DNA of 64,000 nucleotides from Rachycentron canadum (GCA_038496675.1 CM076658.1:8909627-8973626), one strand, 5' to 3'. Shown: positions 1 through 12,297, counted from the stretch's first letter. Program-made: numbers and translations. The notes: a model not told the origin generated them from the sequence alone.

Positions 1-1825
1 ATTCACTGTTGTGTTACGTCACCTCACATCTAAAGAGCACCAGCACATTATCTAAAATTCACACTCTGACATTATGCCAGCTGTGTATGGTTCTGTTTAA
101 ATAAGCAAAAGTGACAATATGAGGGGTCTTCACAATTGAAGTATAGTGGAATCTCTGCGTGAAAAGCACTGGTAGCTATGCAATAGCAGGTTAGCTCTGA
201 TACATGCAAATGAACTGGCAATCTCATTTTCAACCAGTAAAGTCCTCTTTATGCTCATTGCAATCTCTGCATTAACATGCCTCTTGGGTGACCTGATCAC
301 AAGTGGGTACCTCTAAGTATAGCTGTGAATGCACTCAAGACACATCAGAAAATGGATTCTGTGAGTGAAAAATTGATTATCTTGGATTACACATGGAACA
401 CTGTCTGAAATTTTCAAAAAGCCCATAGAGATATATTATAAGCGCATCAAACATCTTAGGTGATTTAGTTTTCCTGGAATGCAATAGACAGTCTTTATTG
501 TTTTCATTTCATTTGATCTTCAAACAGAAATGATGTGCGTGTTTATTTGCCTATAGAGCAGGGAAGTGAGATTTAATCCAAAGGAGTTACTTGAGCTGCA
601 AGTGGAGATGCATTCTAATGCCAGCTATGAACTCACATACTTAAAGCTGTCCACCAGGTGTAAATAGGCATTTTGTTACTATCACATTACAAACACATTA
701 ATTACCTTAAAAAGGCATGCAACTGCCACACTTCATTAACCTTAGAAATTGACAGAAGATGGTGAGAAGAAATGCCTTAAGCATGGATGTTCTATCCATG
801 TTCTGCCCGTGTTATGTCTATTAATGGGAAGATGCTGTGAGGGAGAAACATGTTGGACCTTGGACATAAATGCATGACTGTACGTGAGCCTAAATCTGTA
901 CAGATAATCAATTTATAAGTTAAACGTTCTTAGCAAGGTAATTCAACACAGACTTTGGTTACTAGAAGAAAAGTCATATATCATGCGACCTGTCCTTATA
1001 TCTGCCGTTAATGCGGTAATGATAACGCTGCTCCTTCAAAATTATGTAGAATAACACAGATGTAAACAGTCAGTGAATTTTTGTACTTCAAAATGGTTTC
1101 AAAGCAGCACAGGATTGTCTGCAAGATTGTCTGAAATGCGATGGATTTCACAGGCAAGCTTACCCTTTTAACTCTAAGGTTAACATGATAAACTGAAATC
1201 ATTTCAGCAGGCATGTGCAATATATGATAAGCAAATATTTTGATTCAACATTGAGGTAATTATAATTTGTGTTATGTAGCTGCCTTTTCAGTTGCAATGT
1301 GTATATGAAAACGAAAATGTTTCCTGTTACATAAAGACATAGGCTCATATGTGGTTTCATTTAAATTGCATTGGATGCTGCTAAGAAATTGAGCAATTTT
1401 GGCAGTATTATTAGCAATGATGTGCAAAGATAAAAGATGCAAAAAGACATGAAGTTTAAGATTTTCACAGCATATAACAATTTAAAAATTTAGTTGTGCT
1501 TTATCTATTCATTGGATTTTTTTAAGAAATAGGATTATCTTGGCCATATAAAAAAAAATTAAACCACGCAGCAATTTCAGACAGACTACACCAGATTATA
1601 TAAAGCCAATCAAAAATCTGGGTAAGGCGAAGGCAGTAAAAATTATGTTAAAATATGGAATCACTATCTCTAATTTGGAATCTATGTCAGTACAAGGTGG
1701 CATTAGCGTAAATGTGTAATAATAATTCAAAAAGAAAGAAATCCTATCTGAAAACAGCGGCGCTCCTTGGACCTGTAAAAGACATCAGATGAACAGGACG
1801 AACCAGCTATTTTAATCAAACTCAC
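1..1825 (-). other. uxs1: uxs1 intron 3 (partial)
   Basis: AT-rich sequence with no ORF that resembles the expected next UXS1 segment (a stem region, then the GGAGFVGSH nucleotide-binding motif). I see no recognisable gene, RNA or strong repeat here. Confidence 0.6.
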
Positions 1826-1874
1826 TTCATCAATTCTCTGCTCAAGTTTCATTTCTCCGTGTTCTTGTATTGAT
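1826..1874 (-). CDS. uxs1: uxs1 coding exon 3
   Basis: Minus strand: acceptor CATCACAG, then 49 bases completing Arg and encoding SIQEHGEMKLEQRIDE, then donor GTGAGT. This corresponds to SIQENGELKIESKIEE of the mammalian protein, the start of the stem between membrane anchor and decarboxylase domain. It ends in phase 0. The next exon lies beyond position 1. Confidence 0.85.
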
Positions 1875-3061
1875 CTGTGATGAGAGAAAGACAGAGACAA
1901 GGAGAGGGGAATGACATGATGGCAGCCATAATCACTATGTCAGAGAAAATAGCTCTCGACTTCAAACACACTGTTAGATGGCAACACATGACCCACTACC
2001 CAACATCCAACAGTGGGATATAAGAAACATCAGCTGTCACAGTAAATGTAACTTGTCACAATCCCTCTACATGTATAGCTTGAAAATTTCTGTTTACTAT
2101 TAATTGATAAAACAACTGCACAGATGTGTCTGTTGTTGACAAATTGAGCTCAAAAGGTATGTCCTCAAAAAACAAAATCATAGACCACCAATAAAAACAG
2201 TGTCAATAATGACAGTACAGCTAAAAGGAAAAACTACCATGGTATGACAGGCTCATCAATATATGCCTAATACCAAATCAGCACAATCACTGCATTAATT
2301 CACACAGCATTTCAAAGCAAAGAGAAAAGATAGAGCTGTGATTATAGTACACAAAGACCAACATTTATAACAGCACTTCAATTAAATGGAAGCATCAGGT
2401 GTTTTTTTTAGTTATGACATGATTTTCTCTCACATTTGTCTTGACAGTATTTTGAAGCCTAAATTAGTAAGTGCAGATGTCATGAAAATCTAATTTTTCA
2501 TCTCACTGATATTTTCAGCATCTCAGCTGCACATTGTCGCTCAGCTGTGACAGAGGGAGAAACTGTGCTGTGTAAGGTACATATGCAGGTTAACAATAAA
2601 TACAGTCCAGTCGGTCCCGCCAGATCAGGAGGAGGGAGCCACTGTGAGAATCTACCTGCAGATACCAAATCCTTTCACCAACAGGATTGAGTAGCTTGTT
2701 TTACAAAAAGACTAAGCATACTAGTACATTATTTGAAAAACCTGATGGTTATACATAGTCACATTATATTTTACAGTGTACTCTAGTCTACTCCTCTCCT
2801 TAAATTTTAATAACACAACAGTGTTTTTTAAAACCATTATTATATAAGTAATTATAAAGTATTTTTAATTAAATAATACTGCATATAGAAAACAAATAAC
2901 TAAACAATACATAGAGCTCCAATGCTTTACCTTGTGTCAAATTGCAACAATCCCCTGTCTGGTTGTTGAGGGTTGATTACATATTGTAATTGTCCAGAGA
3001 GCCCAGGTCTGGCACACACACGCTACGCTGAAATACAATTTTACCCATTCGAAATAGTAAA

Positions 3062-3092
<31 letters not shown>

Positions 3093-5372
3093 GGTAGTCA
3101 ATGTTAATATTGTGGCTTGTCTGCCACAAATAAGTCAATGTATGGGAATCACTGCAACACTGTTGTGACCATGAGTTACTAAAAAGTCTTAATTTTTTTC
3201 TTAAAAGCAGCTAGGAAATATAAAAACTAGTTACAGTACCTCATGTTCGTATATGTTCCCCAGACAGCTGGAAAAGAGAAAAAGAGAACTTTTCATAAGA
3301 TGTCAGCATGAATCGTAAATTCAAGGTAGATATACAAGACAGAGCAGTGTCATGTTCTTTATGGGAAAGGGCACAGATAGCTCTATTTCCTAAGGAGGCA
3401 GGGGTCGGTTAACATCTTAAGGAAATTCCAGGAAATGTTTTACCGGTCTGTGGCTGCCAGTGTTATTTTGCATACTTTGGTGTGCTGGGGTCAACACTAA
3501 GAAGACAGAGACAATGCCATTGGACAAGTCTAGCAAGCTGGCTCTGTCATCAGCATAGAGCTAGATCCCCTGGTGATGGTGGCAAAGAGAGAGACCCTGC
3601 TGTCTATCATGGACAATGACTGTCACCCACTGTACAACGCTGTGATGAAACAGTGGAGTGTGTTCAGTGAGGGGCGATTTGGTGTCACAGAGCTGCTCAA
3701 CTGACAGAATCAGATCCTTTGTCCTCAGAGACATAGGCTCTTCAACAGGGTGGGGAAAACTTGAGTAACAGGGTTGATGTTCTACACTGTTGGTATATTT
3801 CATAAGCTACATTAGTCCTGGTCATTAAGCACTTGAAGTCACTTTATTTACTATAAACTATAATACATCAAAAACATTATTTTTGCACTGTTTGTAATTA
3901 ATTCACTTACTCCATCAACAATCTCATATGTGTCCGACCTTGTGGTTTCAAATGCATGTTTATGTATAATATAGTGTGTATTGTGTTTATATATCCAGTA
4001 TTAAGCTACTGGATATATAAATTCATTTCCTTTGGGATCAATTAAATATCTATCTCTCTGTCTATATATCTATATTCAGAAGAAACATCCAGTCACCAAG
4101 CTTATAATTCTGTCACATGGTTCAGTACATTCAGAAAGTATTCAGACCCCTTCGATTTTTTTCAAATTTTGTTACAATGCAGCCTTACACCAAAATTAAA
4201 AAAAAAAAAAAAAAAAAAAATCTACACTCAATCGACCATAACGAGACACTGAAAAAATAACTTTTTTTGCAAATTCATTAAAAAGTAGAAACTCATATAT
4301 CACATCAACATAAGTATTCAGACCACTTGCTATGAAATCCAACTATCTAACTAAATTTAGCTCGTGTGTCGCCCATTTCTCTTAGTCATTTTAAAACATT
4401 TCTACACCTTGACTGGAGTCCTCCTATGGTAAATTCAATTGACTGGTCTTAAGAGAAACTCAATTTTATTGGTCTCAGTTAGAACCTGTCTCAAATCCAT
4501 TGGATTTGGTACTAAAGGCACCTTCAGACAGTGTGACAACAACACATAGATTGTATAATATCAATTTGAGGCTTGTCAGATTGTTTCTTAGATAAAAAGA
4601 AAAAGTATATAGTAGCAAAGGTATGTCATGAGGTAATGTTTTCTACCTGGACTGCTTTTATGTTTAGAAAATACAGCACAGAAAGGTTTTGTTTTTTTCT
4701 CCCCTTTTGTTGCCATTGTTTTTGTTTTCTGTGCATTTCTGGTTTTTTTCATTCACTAGTATTTTGCTTGTTATATGACATTTATGAATCCAAACATTCA
4801 GGACATCACACAAAAATGTTCATAATAAATTTTCTATTGATAAGTTAACTAAATTTCATTCTTTCAGCACTGATTTGTATACTTTAACTGTCTTGGAAAC
4901 ACAAACCTTGTACAGATGCAAAACAAAAACAAACAAAAAAAAAAATCCAACTTCACCTTGTGAAATGTCTCTTCTTCTAATGAAAATGCCCCCCCTTGGA
5001 ACTTACATAGGTCTTATCTTTTTTTATACATTTATATATTTTTATAATATTTTTTCTCTATGTGGAGCCTGGTTGCTTAAGCAGTGGCAAATGGGTACTT
5101 TAGGTTTTTTTAAATTTATGTCCTGCAAGGGGATCTTGAAGGTTTGACCACTAACGACTATGCTGTGTCACTTTAAAGTACTCACAGGAGTTTACAGTTT
5201 GGACATCATATTTGAAAATAAACAAGCCGTCCCAGGGATGACGACGGTTTCCCCTGGTAAGGCAGACATCTGTGTACTTACAGGCAATGTAGGCGATCAA
5301 AGCGAGGGCAAAAAGTAGCTTCATCATTCTTCTGTTTAATCCTGATATCAGCCAGATGACCCGCTTCATCAT
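1826..5372 (-). CDS. uxs1: UDP-glucuronate decarboxylase 1 (UDP-xylose synthase), N-terminal part; gene runs off the left edge
   Basis: UXS1 converts UDP-glucuronic acid to UDP-xylose in the ER/Golgi lumen. UDP-xylose is the donor that starts glycosaminoglycan chains on proteoglycans. Three coding exons are visible on the minus strand: 5282-5372, 3240-3267 and 1826-1874, joined by GT/AG introns with phases 1 and 2. They give the first 56 residues. The order is a basic/hydrophobic start, an NRRMMK motif before a single signal-anchor helix (about residues 16-30), then SVWGTYTNMRSIQEHGEMK. This aligns with the known UXS1 amino terminus (NRRRMK, LLAYVASVWGNF, NMRSIQENGELK). The Rossmann/SDR catalytic domain is not in the window, and I found no exon 4 in positions 1-1825. 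The N-terminal helix is the membrane anchor in the family. Identification rests on recall of the human protein but is strengthened by three consecutive matching exons. Confidence 0.88.
1875..3239 (-). other. uxs1: uxs1 intron 2
   Basis: Non-coding and AT-rich. It contains an ATA/AAT trinucleotide microsatellite at about 3061-3089. I see nothing else in it. Confidence 0.7.
3061..3089. repeat. (AAT)n microsatellite
   Basis: About nine perfect AAT units within uxs1 intron 2. Confidence 0.9.
3240..3267 (-). CDS. uxs1: uxs1 coding exon 2, a 28-base microexon
   Basis: Minus strand: a polypyrimidine tract and CAG acceptor, then 28 bases coding (S)VWGTYTNM(R), then donor GTACTG. The phase (enters 1, leaves 2) joins exon 1 and exon 3 exactly. 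The peptide matches SVWGNFVNMR of human UXS1. It is too short for ORF-based detection and was found by searching for the expected continuation of exon 1. Confidence 0.85.
3330..4078 (+). mobile_element. 3' end of a non-LTR retrotransposon (LINE), degenerate
   Basis: The plus strand reads like the carboxyl end of a teleost LINE ORF2: the translation around 3570-3640 contains ETLLSIMDNDCHPLY, recalling the SSIMDNTSHPLH motif common near the end of fish LINE proteins. After stops comes an AT-rich 3' UTR ending in CCTTTGGGATCAATTAAATATC and a TATC-like microsatellite tail, a typical LINE 3' terminus. Frames are broken, so it is inactive. It lies in uxs1 intron 1, antisense to the gene. The exact family was not determined. 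Confidence 0.65.
3986..4021. repeat. Perfect inverted repeat, 15-base arms, 6-base loop
   Basis: The left arm TTTATATATCCAGTA (3986-4000) is the exact reverse complement of TACTGGATATATAAA (4007-4021), separated by TTAAGC. It lies in the 3' UTR portion of the LINE relic. Confidence 0.85.
4126..4530. mobile_element. Tc1/mariner-type transposon relic (end region)
   Basis: The block contains AGTATTCAGACCCCTTC near its start and AAGTATTCAGACCA about 170 bases later, with TTTGTTACAATGCAGCCTTA between them and GACTGGAGTCCTCC and GGTAAATTCAATTGACTGG after. I recognise this as the end sequence of Tc1-like elements widespread in fish genomes. A 20-base A-run interrupts it. There is no transposase frame here, so it is a decayed or non-autonomous copy in uxs1 intron 1. 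Confidence 0.7.
4531..5281 (-). other. uxs1: uxs1 intron 1, proximal part
   Basis: T-rich non-coding sequence between the Tc1 relic and exon 1. Open frames here are low-complexity and lack family motifs. Confidence 0.6.
5282..5372 (-). CDS. uxs1: uxs1 coding exon 1 (start codon and signal anchor)
   Basis: The first ATG is at 5372 on the minus strand and is immediately followed by a second ATG (5369). A longer open frame to 5387 has no ATG, so I start here. The exon encodes 30 residues plus one base, ending ATTGCCT before the donor GTAAGT. It holds NRRMMK followed by a hydrophobic stretch (LLFALALIAYIA). Reading on through the donor gives a frame to 5151 that is only intron read-through. Confidence 0.88.
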
Positions 5373-6140
5373 CCAGGAAACTGACAAGCCACACGTTCAA
5401 GTCCAGCTACAGCATTTTGGGTTAATATTGCTCATGTCCTCGGTGGAGTCCGGTATTTAGGGTGTTTTGATTTGTAGGACAGGCTGGCGGCTACACTCAC
5501 CTAATTAACACAAAATGTAACTAGCTAGACGGGACAGACGAGTTAGCTGCTGCTGCTACGTCAACACCAACAGGAGCAGTTTACGTGGCTAGCAGCGCAC
5601 ATACCGTACAGGTAGCAAACGGTATCAGGTGGCAAGCTACACCGAGGAGTGTCAACATGCACAACTACACATTAACTTCAATATCAGCGACCATACAGGC
5701 AGTTGTAGTATGTATCATTTCTCTCTTAGACGGATATCCCAGAGGTAACTCTACTAACTGCGGCGACGCTTTAAAAAAAAAAAAAAAAAAGGTTAGCCGT
5801 TAGCAACACATTAGCGCATTAGCTGCGTCCAGCTAGCGAGCAACTAAACTGACAGCGCATATTTCTTCCTTTCATAGCGGCCGCTGAAAAACAACAAACG
5901 CGGACTCTGCCTTGCAATTGTTCCCTTTAAAGTGCCGGGAAAATACATTACAAAATCATTTCATGTGCAGTACACGTCTCGGAGTTTGTTCCTCTCGATT
6001 GGGCCGAGGAGTATGGGATGAGCGATTACTCATTGCTCGATTTAACAGCCTGACTTTTCCTGCGACTGTGTGACACTCATTTGACTTGGCGAGGCTCTAC
6101 TAACAACAACAACAACAACAACAACTGTTTTATTTAGGTA
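5373..6140. promoter_or_regulatory. uxs1: uxs1 5' UTR and promoter region, possibly bidirectional
   Basis: This is the most CpG-containing stretch in the left part of the window, including a GCGGCCGC site near 5878 and an ATTGG (inverted CCAAT box) near 6000. Upstream of the uxs1 ATG the minus strand has a short upstream ORF beginning ATGAGCAAT near 5434. A good minus-strand splice donor (AG|GTGAGT) occurs at about 5497-5500, and a plus-strand donor (TTTAG|GTAAGG) at about 6136. Either could mark a non-coding first exon. No transcription start can be fixed from sequence alone. Confidence 0.45.
6102..6125. repeat. (AAC)n microsatellite
   Basis: About seven AAC units next to the candidate plus-strand donor. 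Confidence 0.9.
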
Positions 6141-9100
6141 AGGCCCTCATCAAGTCCGTTTCCACTCGCGGTCTTAACACAACTATCAAGCATCGCATCA
6201 ATTTTGAATCATATTTATTATTTTTTTCCAAGTTGCGGAACAGTCGTTTATTTTCGACGCTGTCACAATGGCTCATTCATTCCACCAAAACTTTCCACGG
6301 TGCAGTGAACGTAACACGTTGATTTTCCCATTTCAGCCGCTGAAGCTTATTTGGCCCTGTCAACATTTTGTCAGGTAAAAATCTGCTTCATGTGCTAAAT
6401 ACTGTACTGTATTGTCCACTATTACATGGTCTTATTTAATTAAGACCAATCATGTCAAACAAAGTGGAAAAAAGACACCAGGGCATCATAAATAGAGTTT
6501 ACAATTATTCCACCCAATGAAATGTAATGAACCTTTCAGGTAGACATTTGTTTTATATATGTAGTTGTAGTCTGGTCTACCTGTTGCCAGACCTGTAACT
6601 GACCTTAAAGATTATTAATGTCCACACATACCTTCTGAAGGACTATTGGTTGGATTTAACTTTGACTCTAAATTATTTTCCAAAGCAGTGGTGTCCTTTT
6701 TGTGAAGCTGTAAAAATAAATAAATAAATAAATAAAGTTCGAGGGTATCTAAGGGTAATATTAAATGTTTGTTTGGGGCTAGTGGCTTGGGAGACTTCTG
6801 AGTTGACTGGTAAACACCACTGCATGTTCATAATGAGCTTTATGAAAAATGGGGGAAAAGGCGTAGATATCCTGAAAAGGACTGTTGTCGGTCTTGCTGA
6901 TAAATCAAAACGAAACATTTAACAATTAAAGAGGGAAATATTAGAACATATAATATTCTTCAGGTGGGTTAATGAATATGTGAATATGAACATAAATGTT
7001 TTTCACAGTACAATGGTAAACAAATGAAAACATACTGTGTAAATGTTCTAGCAGTTTAACTCCCAGTTGACTGTGAATACAGATGGTGACTTGACCAACA
7101 CAAACAAATTTATAATCCTAGGATCAAGTGAGATTAATGTTATGTGACGTTCATGCATTAGTTTGATCTACAAAGTGCACCTGGTGGAAAGAGAGTAAGA
7201 AAACATTTTTTAATTGTCATTTGTCATTTTCTCACTTCCCTTTTTTCAAATTTACTAACTCCAGAATAAGTGAGACGTGAGTGAGAACAGCTTATTAACC
7301 TCATACTACACAGTCACTTTGGCTTCAACTTACTCAATTTACTTAATTATCAGTGTTTTCCAGCTATTTGGGTATCCGTGCACGGACACAACTAAAGAAA
7401 TGCAACACTTGAGACAGACATTTCTGGCATGCTCAAAATTCAATAGCATATGTTTCAACCAGAAAAACCTGGTAACTCGGTAACCCATACACAAAATAAA
7501 TGCACAAACTTGTGAATTGTGCAGGCCACACACCCTGCTCAAGGTTTCTGCCTCTTAAAAGGGAATTTTTTTCTTGAAACTGTTGCCAAGTGTCTTGATG
7601 GGAATTGTTGGGTTTCTGTACATAACATTATAAAGAATACAGTCTAGGCCTGCTTTATTTAAAAAATGTCTTGGGATAACTTGACTTGAGTTGATATGAC
7701 ACAATATTACAGTCCAGACACCAGTGCCTCCAATAATCACTAATAAATCATGGCAGCACCCTGGGGCTGACATTTTTTTACTCAGTTTTCAGTATATTCA
7801 TGGTTTCCACAAATCCGAATGACTTTGTCTGTTGATCCTTGAAGTTTTCATCTACCTGCCACCACCATGTCAAAGTTTTCACTTATCCTGTGAAATATTT
7901 TAACAATTCTTAAAATTGATGAATGTACCCATTGACTTAGCATTTACCTCTAAGCAACACTGTGAACAGCAGCCGAACACAGCCTTGTCTTAGTCCTGTT
8001 ATATTTGAATAGTTCAGTCTCGTGACCACTACAAACTAAAGTACATCTACCTCCATTGTATTTGGACGACGACAGATTCTCAGACATGGAGACAGAAACT
8101 AGAACAACACGTGTTTAACTGAAGAGAAACAGTACAGCGGGGTTGGCATGTTTTCATATTTCACAGTGCTTATGCATAATTTGTGTCAAGTGGTCTCTCT
8201 AGAGCCAGATTGGTGGTTGCGTCACCTCAGTGCAAAATGAAACAAATAGTATTTATTTTCTGCATAACCAGTAAGCACAGGGACAAGTAATGGTTCAACT
8301 GAGTGACGTCAGAGTTTTATACCATAATCCCACCTGCCTAATGGCTGAGTTAAGTACACAGTATATTAATATCATGCAGGAAGCTCTAGATCCACACATG
8401 GAGGCTGCATGCATTCAAAGGCAATCTGGATAAATATGGTCTGAGCAGACTCACAGTACAATGAAGTTCATTTCCCGCCTGTCTTTTTACTTCGAGCTTG
8501 GGAAGAAGGTACAGACACGATCACTCATCTGGGAATAATCCAGTTGTTCGGGTCTTGAATGACACAGGTCACTGATCAATTGTGCTGTTCAAAGCACAAT
8601 TACCTTAGTCAACAACATTTTTTCTAGTTGACTGTTTTATTTTAAGACCATAAAACATGCTTGCAAAATGCAATTCACTGTACGAAAAAAAAGCAAAATT
8701 AGGTAATCACAACATAATTGTTTCCAACGTTTTTGGTAATCGGTTTATTTCATATCAGAAGGGTTTCAGGGGAGCTGACTAATATGAAAAATTGTATCAT
8801 TAATAATAAGCTACATTTCTTGAACATAAATTGCTTGCATCAAACAACGTTCCTTCATCAAACTGTGTAGAGAAATACAAAATAAAATACAAATTAAATG
8901 TCAGAAGAAAAAATTTTTTGTATTTTTTATTAAGAGCCATTAAACATGAGAAGGAATTACACTTTTGTGGCCATGGTTTTATATATGGTTATATCATTGG
9001 CTGATTAAATTCATCAGAGATGATTTCCAGAATCCATCTGTCAGGGAGGTTTGGTAAGGGACCATCTGACAGCTGTTAATTGTGGGGATTGGTGTGAAAG

Positions 9101-11400
9101 CAGCAAACACAGCTTCTGTCTGGTCATTTCTGGCCCTGTTACATTATCAAATATGAACACGGGGAACTGAGTACCAAAGGATTATTGTCTAGAGAGAAGG
9201 GAAACTTAGCTTTCTCCTCAAGCACCATCATTCATTTTTACCTCAGGAAGAATTGCAGCAAGTTTGTTGACAGCCAAACTTTGACTTACTTCATAACAGT
9301 TTCTGTTTATATATATATATATATATTCTTTCTTATCATTCTTACCGGTCTGTTCGAAAGGTCCTTGAAAACCCTGACTGTATTAGCTGTTGTAGATTTC
9401 ATGAGGCTGCTGCTGTTTTACTTGAAAAATGTATTAGCATCCTTCAACCCTGTTTTCATCAAATGAAGTTTTCTTCTTTTAAATTTTTTGATTATAGCTC
9501 ATCGTCTCATTATGTGGATTTTGTCACAAGAGAAAAAAATGTAGGGAAACAACTATCAGAACATTTTCTAACAAATAATAAATTTAAAATAAAAAAATTG
9601 TCTTGTTCTTTGTAGAAATCAAATCAGACCAAGCCAAAATATGGGTCCATCTTGTATTATATGGTTTCGTCAATAGACCTTTCACACAGCAGCCATTTTG
9701 ACAGTGTGAAAAGCACAGGTGTAAATGATATAATTAATTATGTTTGAATTCCATTTAATTGCTTTGTTCACATTGGATCTCTATCTAAAGTCTTGAGTTT
9801 ACCTGTGCCTCTATGATGACAAGTCAAAATTTCTGTTCTGGAAAAAGTATTAGTCTTATAATTAAAATATTACATATTTATTTAAATAGACTACAGGTGA
9901 AAACGAGCCCATTCACAAATGTGAATATAACGTTGAGGAGGAGTGTTCAGAAGAAGAAAACAAGTTCACGGAAAAACTGGAACTTCAGAGATTATCTACA
10001 AATTTTTATCCTGAAAGATTTCAAGCATCAAAGTGGCTTTATTTCTGAATGCTGGAAAAACTGCACGTCATCATGTTAATTTATTTAGATGCCTCAGGCT
10101 CAGAGGTTGCAGCAGGCTCATGTGCATCACTGCTGCACTATTAGGATGTGGTTAGCTTGCAGTTTTTATTGCAATATATTTAAATTGTGCTTTTAAAACT
10201 CTAAAACCTTTAAATACAATCAAAAGAGGCTGGCTGTTAAAGGATGTGGCGCTCTCAGATTAAGTTACTGTGGAGGCCTCCTGCTTTAAATTACTTTATA
10301 TTGTTGCTTTGGGTTATTTTTCTACAAACACAATTTCTTGTGCTATATATTTGGCCATTGTCTATAAAGATATTAACCCACACATACCACACGTTTGACC
10401 ACACATACAAATTTGTCTTGGTCTTCTTGCCATAGCTCACAAAAAAAGGTCAGAGGTTTGGGAGAGTGTGACTACTTTTTAATAAAAGAGCTGTGTGTTT
10501 AAAGCATGTTTGGTAAAAAAAAAAAAAAAAAAAAGTCAAAAGCAGTAGCTGGGACAAGGTGTGTTGTGAAGGTCACAATAGGTTCACAGAATTACAAAGG
10601 CAAAGACCAGCCACAGAGAGGAACAAGTGTTGCACCCTGTTGTACACACAACAAGTGATGGAAGCATCCTTGTAGTGTGAAGAGTGAAAAAAAAAAAAAA
10701 AACAGGAGCAGGAGCTTTTACCTACTCACACCTGGTTAGTTCTTATGTGAAGTTAATGCCCTTGGTGGATTTTTCATTTTCCAAAAGCAAAAAAGCTGAA
10801 CCCACTCCCCCTTTGGCAGCAGCACAATACATAATTTGGCAAGCGTAATTTCCTGGTCGACTATTTTGTAAAATGAATACCATACTTCTGCTGCATCGCA
10901 GACACAAATGTGGGTTTTGCTTGTAATCATCCCACTGTCACCTGTAGCTGTCTGAAATGTGAAGAAGCCTGTTTTGCATTTGTGCTCACTGTCAGATAGT
11001 GTGAAAGCCTTGTGTCCTTGATACATAAAAACTAAAACTTCCTTTAAGTCAGTTTGGCTCTTAGTTACTAATCCAAATATAGAGCTCGCTTAACTCACAA
11101 AGCTGGTCATGTTAGGTGGAAGCATAGATTGATCCATAATATATGCCCAATAATGTGGCTATGGCGATCGCCCAATAACACACAGACATGCATATACCTA
11201 GGTGACAGATATTACATTGCACAGTGATTTCAGGATAGCTCATTCATGACTGTGAAGGCTGTGCACACAGCTATAACAGCTGCACTGCTGTCAGAGGGAA
11301 AATCAAGGAGAAAGTGAGTAAATTAACCTAAATAAAGGCACAATTGAAGGAACCACACACACACAACCACACACACACACATACACAACTCTCCCATGAC
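6141..11400. other. Intergenic region between uxs1 and the opsin
   Basis: AT-rich with no ORF showing a recognisable domain or exon-like splice context. It contains short AAAT (about 6716-6736), TA (about 9307-9327) and poly-A (about 10516-10534, 10687-10702) tracts, and CA runs at about 11358-11390 just before the opsin promoter. No RNA gene was recognised. Confidence 0.55.
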
Positions 11401-11410
11401 CCCTATCATC

Positions 11411-11930
11411 CCCGTGACGTAAGAGTCGCCTTTAAAAGGCTGCTAGCGGCGCAGAGCGCAGTTGAAGCGTCAGCGCTCAGGCGTCTCAGTGGGAGCGCGG
11501 ACTACAGCTAATCCAAAAGTAGTGATCTGGAGTTGACTGATTTCCCAAACAAATGAAAAGTCACAGAAATTTCCATTCTTGTGCAAACTTGGATTAATAA
11601 TAACAGTTTTCTTGAAAGAAAAAAAGACATGAAGGTGAGAAGAGAAGGCGGTGCGCTCACTTGAATTTGGTGAAAACGAAGAGGAGAGGCGCGATGCGTT
11701 AAGGTAACAGGTGTCGGTCTGTGGTGACAAAGTGTTTTTCCCTTTCGCCTTTGAATCAGTGTCGGTTTTAAAGGAGGATGGAGGAATTTACGTTTTGAAC
11801 ACAGGTCCTGAAGGAAAAGCAGCATGGAGAAAGACTAAGAAAGAGGCTGCCATCCACAAATTTTGCAGATGAGCGATGTGACCAACCGTAACTACCACAA
11901 CGGCTCCAGAGTGAAGACAAGCTCCGATGA
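11411..11930 (+). promoter_or_regulatory. Putative opsin promoter and 5' UTR with upstream ORFs
   Basis: A CRE-like TGACGTAA at 11415-11422 is followed by a TATA-like TTTAAAAG at 11431-11438 and a GC-richer stretch (CTAGCGGCGCAGAGCGCAG), a plausible core promoter about 490 bases before the coding start. The leader carries several upstream ATGs: ATG-CGT-stop near 11693, a four-codon ORF at 11824-11838, and a 32-codon ORF at 11869-11967 that overlaps the opsin start in another frame. The transcription start is inferred, not shown. Confidence 0.45.
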
Positions 11931-12297
11931 ATGGACCGCAGCATGTTTTCTGGTCAGGCTGGACTGAATCACAGCTTCAACCTGAGCGATGACCGGGAGC
12001 TGGTGGACACGCCGGCGGCCAGAGGGACCCTCTCTCCGGCGGGCTTCGTAGTGTTGTCCGTGGTGCTGGGCTTCATCATGACTTTCGGCTTCTTTAACAA
12101 CTTGGTCGTCCTGCTTCTTTTTTGCAAATTTAAGAAGCTGCGAACTCCGGTGAACATGCTGTTGCTGAACATCAGTGTCAGCGACATGCTGGTGTGTCTG
12201 TTTGGCACAACTCTCAGTTTCGCCTCCAGTATTCGTGGAAAGTGGCTGCTGGGGCGCAGCGGCTGCAGCTGGTACGGCTTCATCAACTCCTGCTTTG
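11931..12297 (+). CDS. tmtops: TMT opsin coding exon 1 (N-terminus to TM3)
   Basis: The ATG at 11931 gives [20 protein letters not shown], then TM1 (about 37-62), TM2 (about 74-98) and the start of TM3 with C112 and Tyr115. It ends in the first base of a Gly codon before donor GTAGGT. The open frame continues only three codons into the intron. The ATG at 11869 is out of frame. Confidence 0.9.

Noticed and set aside
5151..5281. Extension of the uxs1 exon 1 frame to 5151
   Set aside because: A consensus donor GTAAGT follows 5282, and the next UXS1 residues are found in the exon at 3240-3267, so this part is intron.
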